Origin: Sphagnum compactum | Taxonomy: Eukaryota > Bryophyta > Sphagnopsida > Sphagnales | Length of the DNA stretch: 64,000 bases | Reading direction: 5' to 3' | Assembly: GCA_965153455.1 (NCBI GenBank) | Contig: OZ234496.1 | Span: 14,128,304 to 14,192,303, forward strand | Part shown: piece after piece, positions 12,885 through 24,695 of the stretch | Position numbering within the stretch: the stretch's first letter is position 1 | Layout: every line of letters begins with the position of its first letter | Program-made: the position numbers and the translations under genes | The notes under the pieces: generated by a model | What the model saw: the letters and a program-made list of their open reading frames with translations, nothing else | Told to the model about the DNA's origin: nothing | The model's database searches: none

Positions 12885-13640
12885 CTGGTTATTGAATCTG
12901 AAGTACCCCACTGTCTTTTCGGTGGTTGTAGCCCTGAATTGAATTGCTCTGGTGTCCATGATGGAGTTCTTTTCCATACAGCCTCATGAGCACGATCACT
13001 TTGCAAGTCCACCTTTGAAGCTTGAGAACAGGGAATGACTTCTTTCTTGCACCTTTAAAGGCTGTCCTGCATATGGATCAGAAAACCATCAAAGCATTTT
13101 CAGGGTGATGAGCCTCAGAGTGCAAACAGAATGTACAGCTAGCTCTTTCCCTGTGCATGGGCAATTGTTGGACCAGTCAGACACTGGAGCCAAGCTTGCA
13201 TGGAACTCTTGATGGTTGAACAAGATTAGAAGGTTGCTGTGGGAAGGTGTTGGGAGATACTAGTTAGACCAATACTATGGGATTCCTAGTGGAAAGAGAA
13301 GGGGATCTTAAAGGATCAGCACCTAAGCTAGGAGTTCTAGAGAACTCCTAGGCTCCAAGGTAAAAGTCCTAGAGATGTAACAATACAAAGATGAGAATGT
13401 GAATTGAAAACATGATCCCAAGAAAAAAATGTTGACCACATTTTGGGATTTGCATATGTGAACATCATCTTAGAAACTGAAGTTACCTGAGAGAGGGGGT
13501 GGCTCCAAAAAATGATGAAGTCTGCTGGAGCTAAGAGCATTGAAGAGCGCATTGACAACTCTAGTTACCCTGGAGCTTGGGCATCTAGGACATTTGCAAC
13601 AATATCATGATTTTAATAAAAGGCATATTGCATGATTGAA
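12885..13640 (+). other. Probable 3' UTR of the COI1-like gene
   Basis: The stretch stays less AT-rich than the DNA beyond it and has no coding frame. An AATAAA at about 13,615 is a plausible poly(A) signal. The extent of the transcript is inferred. Confidence 0.4.
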
Positions 13641-16600
13641 TTCCCGAGGCTGGTTCTGGTAGGAAGCTTGTAACATGGTCTGGTTCAAGTTAGGCTTCCA
13701 ATACAAGGCTAGTCCTGCAGTCTAGTTACACAGAACTGGATGCAGAATTACATGCTTGCTACTACTAGTGCAAGATAAATAGAGAAAACCTTACCTCTCA
13801 AACTTGTACATTTCAAAATTAGGATAGTTATCCCTCATGTACTAGCAAACATCATGATTGGATCTTCTTGCCATGTATGGAAATGTGAGTCGACCTTAGG
13901 ATGAAGATTTGTTGACAATTTCTTTCTTTTTGTTGGTTGTATATTGTTACATATTTATCTATAGTCATGATTGAAAGCAAATGAAATTCATGCAAATAAT
14001 TTCAACTAATCACTTCCATTCATGGTGAAGGTGATGTTTTGATACTTCATTGAACTAGCCAACATCATGAACGAGTTTTCTCATTATTGCTACCCTTGTG
14101 TTAGAAATTCAATATGTTGGTCAATGTTCAACATTGAGTCCTTCCGTTCTCAGAAGTGGATGAAGTCAATAAGGTAGGATGCTTTAAATCTGCCAGCCTC
14201 CAGGGATTGTAATAAGTTCCCAATGAGTTCTTTTGGAGCATCCTAGTCACAAGAGACCACTTAAAACACTTCCATGACGATGGTCATAAGACATTGTCAT
14301 AAACATCTTTTGGGGAATGGGAACATTTTCAAAAGAGGTTTATGTGAATTTTAGGAGATAATACTTCACTGATAAGTGGTCATGGGTGTGTGCTTTTGAG
14401 AACTGTGTTCAGGTTTTCAAGTAATTGGTTTTGGCCTCTTGGTTTAATGAGGTAGGAAAGTGGATGAAAGGCATTTTGGGGGAATGGCCATAGGACATGT
14501 GGTCTTGTATTATCAAGAAAAGTTCAAATGTTTGAAGTCAATTACTAAAAGGCATGAACATAAGCATAGGGCAAGTTGTAGTTATGAGGTGTCCTATGCA
14601 TCCCATGCATCACTCTGGGGTAGCCCATGCTTCAATTTCAAGTAACTTATTCATATGGGCTCCAAAAAATATGAAACAACTTGTGGGAGGTGTGCTTTTC
14701 AATCATCTACAAGGATTTGTTGATTGTATGTTGAAAGCCTCTTTGATTCACACTAAGAAGTGGTTCAACACTTTAAGTTGTGGTCATAGGGCATCCTATC
14801 TTATGGATGGAATGATAAGTGTTCAACACCAACATATGTTGTTATTATGATGCACCCCTAAATCAAATGATATCATTAGTAAATTTTCAATTCCACAATA
14901 GTAAAAGTTTGTCAACTTGGGGCATGCCCCTTACCTCTAACTTCTTATGCCTTAGATTAAATGTGAGAGCTTTGAGATGATTGTGACAAAGTGGCGCTTC
15001 ACATGCATTTCATAGGCATCATGATTGTATAATAAACAAGGCTAGTCCATTTTTGAGCCAAAATTGGGTCACAAGTTGCCACAAACATACCATGGCTCAA
15101 ACTCACATAGGGGGCATTATTTTCATTATATTATAGTTTGTATATGTCCATGGGAGCTATAAGCTCTCAAAGTCATGTCTTGAACTTAGGACACTTTGGT
15201 GTATTATAATTTTGATGGCTTATAATTCCTAGGAAACCTAAACAATTTGAACATGCAAGTACACCATGTAGAAGTTTTGATGAAAAGTTTTCAAATGTCT
15301 TATCAAGTTCCAAAGTAAATTTTATTTATCTCTCTAAATTCACATTTCAATTGTGGGACTTTTTATTACAGTTTGTTTCTCGACTCTTCAAATGGACATA
15401 ACTTTCTTGGAACCTCATTGTGAAAATGCAAACCCATTATATTGTTATATTTTTCAAGACCTTTCCATATGAATGAAAAACCAATTGATTATAAACAAGG
15501 TTTGATTTTCCAAACCTTAATTTACCTTCAAAGATTTGGGATTCTTTGGGAATCCTAGGTCCCAAATTCACCCATGAATCATTATTCTCAAAGTGTAAAC
15601 ATAATACTTGAGAGCCTTGAAAGTGTCTCCTTTTAACTTTTAAGCTTTTTTATTTTCATTTGTGTGACTGCTTCATTCTTAATATGTCTTGAAGTTGCAT
15701 TCAACTCATTTCCTTGTCTTTGCCTAATCTTGGTCAATAGCCCAAGTTTAGGCTTTTGCCATGTTGAAAGTTTTTTAATAATTATTTAAAATATTCTGCG
15801 ATTTTGAATTTTCATTCATTTCAAAGGTGAAAACAAACTAAAGTGGATCAAAAAGGGTTGAGATGAAGTCCATAATTAGTTCTAATCATAGTGTATGACA
15901 TGTAATTGGTATCTCAAAAATATATTCATTCTTGCTAAAACTTATAATTTCGCAATTAAAAAACCATGGATGCAAACACAACAATAGGAGCTAGGGGTCC
16001 CAAGGTTAAAGTCTTTTCCAAAGATTTCATTTGACATGTAACTTTTTGTATTTTTAATGAACCATTTTGATTGACCCATTGGAAAAAAAGAAAAAAATTG
16101 AAACTTTGGAAGTTTTTCAAAATAAAAATCTTTATATGATAATGTAATGTCTCCACTTTGGGCAAACCATATGGGATAAAATTGAGGTGCCAAGAAAACA
16201 AGGAAGACCACAAAGTACATGTATGTGTATATTTGTATCCAAGGATGAAGCAAACACTTTGATTCTTGCATTTTGATAGTGGATTGAACATTTTTTCATT
16301 TTAATTTTTAATATACCTTCTATTTTTACCCCCAAAAGGGCGTATGATGGGGAGAAAGGGGGGGGGGGGTGGGGTTACCCAAACCCTACCCATTTATTAA
16401 AACACTTAATTTTTGTATACTTGAACCTTAACCTAATAAAAAAAATTGATTGCTAATATGCCTTTATTTGACAAGTAAATATATGTAACTTTTTAAATAT
16501 CCTTACGTGATGGTATATCAAAAACAACATACCCACACAACATTGGTTTATATTGTCAAATTTCACATTTTTCATACCTAGTTTATAAATATGTGTTAAA

Positions 16601-16890
16601 TATAAACATTTTTTGACTACATCTTGATCCTATATAATGTCTATGAAGCATCCACGTTTTTTATCACATAGAAATGAATATATTCATGAAAAAACACTTC
16701 TAAACCAAACATCAACAATAAATTTACATCACATTTAAACAATAATTTCACAAAATTTAATTGTTCTTTCTTTTTGAAATTTTTAACATCAAGATCCACT
16801 CCAATTTTTCAAATAAATGATGGACATTCTTTTAAAAGAAAAACATTTCACCAAAAAAATTCACCTATTCACAACAATCTTCATTAGAAA
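13641..16890. other. AT-rich intergenic DNA, no gene seen
   Basis: Open frames near 14,460-14,850 and 15,942-16,335 show no known motif. A G-run occurs at about 16,360. Nothing else was recognised. Confidence 0.5.
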
Positions 16891-16899
16891 AAAATCTCA

Positions 16900-17640
16900 A
16901 TTTGCAACTATAATTTGCAACTAAAATTAAGTTACAACTAACATGTACAACTAAAATTCCATTAGTTGCATAAATGAAGTCACATGCAACATCTAGTTGC
17001 AAATGATGACTTAGCATGATGTCATCACATTCCACATGGATGATGTATACAGTCAACATATACATCTTCATTCGTTGACCATTCATATAAGTTTGTAACT
17101 ATTCATCATTATTTGCAACTATGTTATGACCCATTAGAAAATGCCATGTGGCAACATAATAATTTTTTAAAAATTAGGTTTTTAAAGTACATATTAGATC
17201 TTCATCATCTATTTTGGATGGTGTTAAATCATGTCACATGGCACAATAAAAAATTTCCATGTGGCATGTTAATTGAATTTTGGCCAAAATACATTTTAAT
17301 CAATATTTAGGTAGGTATGTATGTAAGTAGGTAAGTAGGTAGGAAGGTAAGTAGGTAAGAAAAAAAGTAGGTAAGACTAGGTAAGTGGGTAGGTAAGTAT
17401 GTGGGCTAGGAAGTAGATATGTAAATATTTTAATTTTATTTTAGGTTTAGCCTTTAGGGTTAAACCTCTTTCATTGGCTCATCCCAAATTGCACATTTTT
17501 TAATATAAAAATGTAAAGCAAAACACCTTCCTTATATACTTTTACAAGATGGAAATGGAAAAGAAAACATATGGGATAATTTTTTTAGTTGCAACCTAAT
17601 TTGTGACTAAATTAAAACTAAGTTGCAACTAAAATTTTTA
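16900..17640. repeat. TTGCAACTA motif cluster and GTAG-type microsatellite
   Basis: Variants of TTGCAACTA and its complement TAGTTGCAA recur at about 16,900-17,000 and again near 17,110 and 17,590-17,630. A degenerate GTAG/GTAAGTAG microsatellite occupies about 17,310-17,400. The same nonamer recurs at about 980-1,100 and 21,000-21,240. Confidence 0.5.
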
Positions 17641-17649
17641 TCCCATATC

Positions 17650-18310
17650 CTTTGTCTTCTTTTCAAGTTTGTAAATTATATATCTAATAGGTAATTTACT
17701 AATTAACTAACTAATTAGAGTTAATTGATCTAATAAACATTAAATAATTGCTTACCCATTTAGCAACCTACCTACTAGTTATTACCATCTATTAATTAAG
17801 TATTAACTAGTAGTAACATTAAAAATTTAAATTATACATAAACTACTAAATTATTAAATAATAGTAAACATATTTAATTAATATATTTAATAAATAATTT
17901 AATTTAAATAAATCAACATATTATTATTCATAATAATAATAAATTAATAATTGTTCATTTTTATTAATATTGAATTATTTTATTCTTTTTATTAATTAAA
18001 TAATACATATATATATTAACAAAAAATAATTAATATTACTTAAGTAACTAATTATTAGTAGCACAAAATATTTAAATTATTGGATAATAATAATTTTCAG
18101 TAATTAATAAATTTAGTAACTAATTTAATTTAATTATATATTATAATTATAAATTATTACTACTATGGTAGTTATATATCATAATAAGTTATATTATTAT
18201 TAATTTACTAAAACTATAATTATTATTATTTATTACTAATTATTACTATGAACTAATTAATTAACTTGTAGTTAATAGTGACTATTAATTATATTAAATA
18301 TAATAGGTAG
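17650..18310. repeat. Extremely AT-rich TAAT/TTAA simple-sequence tract
   Basis: About 650 bases consist almost wholly of A and T in short TAATTA, ATTATT and AATAAT units, with very few G or C. It has no coding frame and ends sharply at the CTACCTAC/GCTGCT boundary at about 18,315. Confidence 0.7.
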
Positions 18311-18314
18311 TTCT

Positions 18315-18323
18315 ACCTACCTA

Positions 18324-18354
<31 letters not shown>

Positions 18355-19051
18355 CTGTTGATTCTGCATCAGCTGATGATGCAGGTGAGCTTCAAGTCCG
18401 CCGCTTTTGATCAATTCTAAACTTCTGCCCAGTTTAGACTACAAGCAGTGAGTGATCTCCTGCATCGATTGCACAGATCATTTCTAGAGAGACTAAACTT
18501 TCTCGTGGTAGTCGCTGCAGCTGCTTCTTCTGCTCATGTGGTCTTGTGCAAGAATCCTACAATGTTGTCTGGCTCCTTCGTAGAACATCTAGCTGCTAGT
18601 AGCGAGTCAGAGCTGCATAGTGAAGTAATTCTAGCTCTGAACTTCTTGTGTTGAAATTTGATCGCAGCAGCAGCAGCAGCTCGTAAGAATCTGAAGAATC
18701 ATCTCCTGCTGCAGCCAGCTGCTTATTCAGACCATGTTGTTCCAGCAGCTGCACGACCTGCAGCTTCAGATGCAACCAGCTCGTAAGATCAGATCTTCCT
18801 GGAATTTTTCAGTTCAAGTCTTTTTTTTAATCCTCGACCTGGGTTGTCGAATCAGGCTGCTGCTGCAGCTGGTCTGCACAACACGCAAGCATCTCCTTAA
18901 GATTGTCCTAAGTTCTGAATATATTCTTCCTGCGTGCCGGATCTGAAGAAGAAGTCCTGCAAGTAGCTAGCGAGTGTGCAGAATGTTTGTACAATTACTA
19001 CAATCACGCGAAATGATTTTTCTAGTTTTTCGCGGTTTGCTCTGAACACAG
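18315..19051 (+). other. Low-complexity upstream part of the MYB-CC locus
   Basis: A (GCT)n run at 18,325-18,360 could read as a poly-Ala exon ending at a GTGAGC donor near 18,385. Further GCA-rich stretches at about 18,665-18,685 and 18,735-18,782 each end just before GTAAG donors. These look like short Ala-rich exons or decayed copies of one. The GARP/MYB DNA-binding domain expected upstream of a MYB-CC coiled coil was not found here. Confidence 0.3.
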
Positions 19052-20224
19052 GGATGGTGCAGCAGCAACAGCTGCACGCGGAGTCACAGTGGACGATGCA
19101 TCTTTAGTACGGAATATGCAGCTGGAAGTGCAGAAGCGGCTGCACGAGCAGCTCGAGGTACAATCGTTATTTAGAGCAGCCTCGATCGATCTGTGATTGA
19201 GTTCCGGAAGATAGTCGATCTGTTTGTCAGCTTAATTTGTAACAGTCTTGTTGCAAGAGCTGCCTGTGTGCAGGTACAGCGCCATCTACAGCTGAGGATT
19301 GCAGCGCAAGCGAAGTATTTGAGGAAAATCGTGGAAGAACAGCAGCAACAAGGAAGTAGTACTATGCCGGCCCTCAGGCTTGCAGTAGCTTAGGGGGAGG
19401 AGCCATCAACAGAGGCCAACACTAGGGATGATGTAGCTGCCAATGTAGAGGAGGAGGAGGAGGAGGAGGAGGAGGAGGTCGAGGAGCAGCAACTTCCTGA
19501 TCTCAGACTCTCACTCGCAGCTGAAGAAGCACAAGAAGAACTAGAAGAACAAGAACAAGGCTCGGCAGCTGTTGTGCCTGGAGCTTCTTGTTCACGGGAT
19601 GCATCGAGTGATGTAGAACAAGCTGTAGCAGCTGGTGATGCCGCGAGCTCTCGAAGTCCCCCTAGTATCAAGGAACTTCATTTCGAGATCACAAGATCCG
19701 CTGCACTAGCTGGATCCCCAAATGATCAAATTTCTTCTGCTGCTGCTCCTCCTCCTCCTCCTCCTCTTCAGACACATGATGATGATCAGCAGCGGCGACC
19801 ACGACAATCAGCGCAAGCTGATATACAGCTCCAGTATAAGAACACTGGTGCTAGTGCATCTTCTACAGTCTTCACAAGCTGCTCCAGCTCTTGGACATAT
19901 TCCGAGCCCGCCAGCAGTACTCATGATGAGTCTGCAGATCATGCTGCACCACCCTTGAAACGCATGCGCCGGTTTGAAGATTTGTATCTCCAACCTCCAA
20001 ACATGCAGCAGATCAGCTTCTAAGGACAAACTGTAAAGAAAGAACCAAGTACCCAACAGCAACAGCAACAACAACAACAACATCAGCAGCAGCAGCAGCA
20101 GCATGAAGGTTCATCAACTTTGGTGTGGCCTGCAGCAGAGCTTGATCAACAAGGAGCTGCTGCCGTGAGGATTTCTTTGAATTCTTTACAGTCTGCATTT
20201 AACTATTCTTATCAATTTGCCTAG
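19052..20224 (+). pseudogene. MYB-CC (PHR1/PHL-like) transcription factor, interrupted
   Basis: The MYB-CC family are GARP transcription factors (PHR1 and relatives act in phosphate-starvation signalling) with a MYB domain followed by a coiled coil. Exon 19,052-19,157 encodes MQLEVQKRLHEQLE, and after a 116 bp GT-AG intron the next exon from 19,274 begins VQRHLQLRIAAQAKYL. This is the signature coiled coil with its intron after LHEQLE. The same frame then runs through a Glu-rich tract, a Ser/Pro-rich region, a VKKEP motif at about 20,033-20,047 and a poly-Gln tract at 20,057-20,103, ending at TAG 20,222-20,224. Two stops interrupt it: TAG at 19,391-19,393 and TAA at 20,021-20,023. Both can arise from Gln codons by one C-to-T change. 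The MYB domain is not seen upstream. It is most likely a pseudogene; unknown splicing could skip the stops. Confidence 0.7.
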
Positions 20225-20911
20225 CATACATAGCCACAATATGTGCAAAATTTATATTGAATATAATTAGATTCCTGAATATATAAATATACCCTTAATA
20301 TTTTTTAAACGCCTTAATATATCAAAGGTATATGTATATGTACTATTTACCCATGTACAAAACAATCAACGATATTGTAACTACCCCATATCATATCCAG
20401 CTTGCATTAGAAGCTCCTGTTCTGGACGACTTCTTCTTCTTCTTCTTCCTCCTCTTCTTCGCATGATCCAGGCATCCTAACTTGTCTATACTAACTTTGT
20501 AAAAGCAAAATTGTTGGCTATAACTGTGCTGCTAGGCACCATGGTTTCGCCAGCTGCGTCCTTGAAATGCAACAAATCTGGACACAAACACAAAATTGTC
20601 GAATCGCCATGAACATGGAAATGAGAATGATGGCTTAAAGTTTGAAACCACAGGCCAAAAAAAAAAAGAAAACACTCTTGTGGAACAAGCTTCTCGTCGT
20701 GCATTATGGCTCTGCCCTTTAAATGACATCCATAAAGATGATAAATGTTCAACATATTAAATTGAAAACACATGGTGGTTAGCATGCATGGTGAAGCCCA
20801 AGTGAGTCCCTCAGTTATGTTGCTGGAAATGTTTCTATAGTGGACTCGACATGATCCTAAAATGTATGTAGGGATACTAAACTTTGGCCCGTTTCTAGTG
20901 TTGTGTGTGAA
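20225..20911. other. Intergenic DNA with a short CTT microsatellite
   Basis: A TTC/TTCTTC run sits at about 20,430-20,460. No gene is supported; the open frames on the minus strand at 20,486-20,785 show no motif. Confidence 0.4.
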
Positions 20912-21002
20912 GCCTTATCAATTAGTTGCACCGTCAAGCTGATCAATTAGTTGCACCGTGAAGCCTGATCAATTAGTTACACCGTCAAGCTGATCAATTA
21001 GT
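20912..21002. repeat. Four-copy tandem repeat, 24-26 bp unit
   Basis: ATCAATTAGTTGCACCGT-type units start at about 20,918, 20,942, 20,968 and 20,993, separated by CAAGC or GAAGCC spacers. The unit contains the TTAGTTGCA motif that is scattered elsewhere in the window. Confidence 0.75.
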
Positions 21003-22015
21003 AACCAAGTTGCAACTATTTTTGTAACTAATTGGACATAGAGGCTCGTTCTTGGATGAAAAGCTTAAAACTTTAGTCATCATAGAAGGATGTAAAACTT
21101 AATGGTCGCAAATTAGTTACACCATAGTTGCAAGAAAAATAATAGATTGAGATGGATGGTGATTAGTTGTAAAATTCCAAAACATAGTTACAAATGACAT
21201 TTAGTTGCATATAGTTGCAAATTGAATGGTTGCATAATATAATATTTCTTCTAGTGCTTCTAATGGCTTTAAACATGCAAAAAGATTTTTGAACCATCAT
21301 CAATTTGCATCAAAGTTTGAACATTGAAAGTTTGTGAGTAGTCATAAAACTTATTCCCAAAAAAATGATAATTCAAACTACACTTTCTTTGGTTTTTCAA
21401 AAATATCAATGTTTTTTTGTCAAATATTTATTTCTTTAAGAAAACAAGGTTTGACAATTTTTCAAATTGAATTTTGTAGAATCTCAACAATTGAGGGTTC
21501 AAATTACACCTTGTGTTCTGTATTTGTAACAATAACCCAATGGTTGTAGCAATAAACATTGGAAGTTCAATTTTCAACAATTTTAGCAAATATCAACATT
21601 CCTTTGCGCTAGACCTCTTGAGAATTATTTTGTGCCAAACATTAGTTGTAGGTATAATATTGTGTTTGCATTGAGCGTGCAAGAAAACAAATGTAAAGTT
21701 TTTGAAATCATATGATCTCGAAGGGGAATCATTATGAGATCATCGATTTTATTTATCTTTGTATCCTCTCTGTTGTGGCTACGAGAAATGTTGCAATTGG
21801 TGCAAATGAAGAAGTTCTCTGCATCATAGAAGGTGTGTAAACAGGTGACCCCAATGTAAATAAGGAGTTAGGCTAAGACAAAAACGAAGGAGAAAACAAT
21901 GCACAAGGTTTGACTATGAGTGAAAATTCCTCCTCCTCCACCACCAATTGACAATGGTAGATTTGGTTACGTCTAAAAAAACAAAAGTTCTATAAGGTCG
22001 TCCACAATTAAAGAT
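21003..22015. other. AT-rich DNA with scattered TAGTTGCAA motifs
   Basis: More TAGTTGCAA variants lie at about 21,010-21,240. The stretch 21,720-22,015 looks somewhat coding-like and may be the decayed 5' part of the relic that follows, but no motif is clear. Confidence 0.35.
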
Positions 22016-24695
22016 AAAACTTCAATAAAGAAGGGGAAGAAAAATATTTCCTTAGACTCTCCAGACATTGAAACACAACCCAACAAGCTAAATTTGCAAG
22101 TTGATGATGATTTCTTAGCATCTCGCAACTCTCCAACTATTCAAATTTCAATAGCATCATCCGCCTAGGTCAATGTGAGGTTCGAAAATGATGCGCAAGA
22201 GAAAGAACGGATTGGTGAAGCATTGCAAAATATTGAACCTATGGATGCCTTAAGCCCATTGAAGTTTTAGTAATAAATATTGCAATTATACACATAGGGT
22301 AAATATTAATTAACTATGTTATTTCTTTAGGTTATTTAATGTACATAAGGATATTGGAAAATTTCACCATGAAGTTCATGCCTTTATGTACTACCTTCTT
22401 TATCAAAACATGTCATAATTTTCAAATTGTTTTTTTGCAAGGAACCTAGTGAGTTTCATAGATACATCTCTTCTTCTTTCAGTTTGTGCGTCATAAACTA
22501 AACCACAAAACTATAAGATGAGGACTTTCTAGCCTTAGATTCTACTTAATTGTCTTATGTTGTACTCTCACGACCTCCAAGAGTGGATTCGCTTGCCATA
22601 ATTGTTTACTACTCGTTAGAGTTTTCTCCCTTTGTATAGGTTTCTTCCAGTAGTCATCAACAACATTATGCTTTTAACTCCTTTCATTATTTGGCGATTG
22701 CTAGGCGTTGATGATTGTTTTTTTGTTTTTTCCCAACTTACATTTGGTTTTCAAATTTGAATTTCATGTTTCCAAAAATTTTACGATTGCAAGGTTCTTT
22801 TATCAATTGTTATTGAAAGTTCATGGTCTATTTTAACTTTTCTTTTTGAAATCCAGATTATCTTATTAATTTTAGTCAAATCGTGGAGTACGAAATGAGC
22901 AAGGAAGACCTTATTGAATTATTTGTTATTGAAGAATCTATCGTTGTTGAAGGTGTTGGCGAGTTTTTTGAACCTCTTTGGGATGTTGGATTTTCAACAA
23001 GTGACAATTTTATTTTGTGGAAGCAAAGATGACATTGAATAACATATGAGCTCGAAATATGGTTCATTTGGTTTGCCATTATTCGTTGAAAAAGTTGATG
23101 ACCATGTGAGTAATTATCTTTTAACAATCGATACCATCTTTGTACTCCAGTTTTGAATTTGTTCGTTAAAATCACATTTTAAACATTATATTACATTTTG
23201 TTTCATCTTGTTGATGATTTCAAATTCCTATTGTTTTATGTGGGGATGCAAAGTACGTTTCTTCACCTTCCAAAACATTGTTGGATGATGTTCCTTCAAC
23301 TTTAGGTCTTCACCTCCAATCCAAATTGCCAAGATCACCTCTTGTTAAGGTGAGTCGATTGAATGTGATTTTTGACCTCAATGGAGGTCTTGGTGGCGAA
23401 ACGGGTTGCCATATCTTGTACACAAATGCCTACCAATTCATCCCTTACGTTCAAGGCCTAGATTGGAAGATTTATCAACAACTTGTTTAGCTTAGTTCAA
23501 AATTTATATTTGGTCTAAAGCATGACGTTACAACATCAACAAATATTTGGATGAAATTAAAGAGCAAGCACATATTACTTTGGATCCTTCAAGGGTTTTC
23601 AGACAAAAGTCGTGCCAAAAAAATGATCATTTTCTTGCTGCTAACCTTTAAAATCCTATATTCCATAAAAACCTTAATGTTTTCTTCTTGAGATTTCCCA
23701 ATACTCATGTTGGGAACATTTCGCTTATAGATGATACCATATAAATTTATATTTAATGATTTGTGTAGTGCTATATTTTTTGAAATTGTTTGAGAGTTCA
23801 CATAACGATGAAAATTATTTGCTTTCTATTGTTCTTCCTTACTTTGTCTCCTTTCATTCATTTGGATTTAGTGTTTAGACTTACATTAGGCATAATCCTT
23901 TTGGGACTATTAAAAGCATAAGTTGTAGTGATCCTCAATATAATATATTATTTGAACCACGTTCATTGTTTAATTAACACATCTTGTTGTTCTTGTAGTT
24001 CAAGGTTTCGAAACATATTTCAATGATGTGTTCACGTCTACGTTTGCAAACTAATGGACCCAAAAGATTATTAATTCTTAACATCAACAATTTGTTGTGT
24101 TATTTCCCACATTCCATTGTTCATCATGAGAATGCGTGAGTCTTCGGAATAAATATTGATAAGAGCAAAATGGAAGTGAGAGCTAAAGTGGAGCATTTCC
24201 TTTCTATGACGTTCTATTACTTTTACATTGGAATTTGGTCTCATACATGAAACTTGAGGATGTGCTGGAAGTTCTTCCCATGTTCATGTTGAAAATTTCT
24301 TGGATTGGTTTGTTTTCATTTGGGGATGTGAACAATGTTCCAAGATGTTTGGTGAAATTTCACTCGGGTCCCATTATTATTCAAAGGATTTGAAACGAAT
24401 GTATTATGCTTGCGATGGACTACCTTGTGGGAAGGAGGATCAAACATTACTAATTGACAATGAACCCAACAAAGCGCTTCAAAATCTAAAGTGGAGTGGT
24501 TTTTTTCTTGAATCATTTAGGGGACAAATGTTGTCAAAGAACAAGGTGCAATGGTTGGACCTTGCATCTCATTTGTGGTCGCCCTTGGTTGAATTGCCAT
24601 TGGCCAAGACAGATCAAGTTCATTATGACTATATGGTCAAATATTTTAAACCTCATTTGAGTTCCTCTTCGAAAATTTATTATTGGTTCGTCTAA
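22016..24695 (+). pseudogene. Relic of an FCP1/HAD-like phosphatase gene
   Basis: Several exon-like pieces on the plus strand resemble FCP1-type HAD phosphatases. A charged frame at 22,016-22,270 is interrupted by TAG at 22,166. An acidic piece at 22,895-23,032 follows. At 23,360-23,490 comes RLNVIFDLNGGL, a HAD motif I with Asn at the second Asp. From 24,062 a frame reads LLILNINNLLCYFP (a second motif-I-like stretch, first Asp now Asn), then a TGA at 24,137, and on to YFYIGIWSHT (motif II-like). Two frame changes near 24,245-24,300 lead into the frame ending at 24,695, with TLLIDNEPNKALQN (motif IV-like, Asp-Asp now Asp-Asn). Stops, frameshifts and lost catalytic Asp residues show it is dead. 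Two motif-I copies suggest a tandem or mosaic relic. Family assignment rests on motif order only. Confidence 0.55.

Noticed and set aside
18448-18654. Ala/Leu-rich 68-codon frame
   Set aside because: It is in a low-complexity GC-rich stretch and does not match the MYB-CC family; no motif supports it as an independent gene.
19390-19671. Ser-rich minus-strand frame
   Set aside because: It is the antisense shadow of the Glu-rich tract of the MYB-CC frame; the runs of Ser come from GAG/GAA repeats on the other strand.
20912-21002. CRISPR-like regularly spaced repeat
   Set aside because: Units are contiguous 24-26 bp tandem copies without unique spacers, in eukaryotic DNA.
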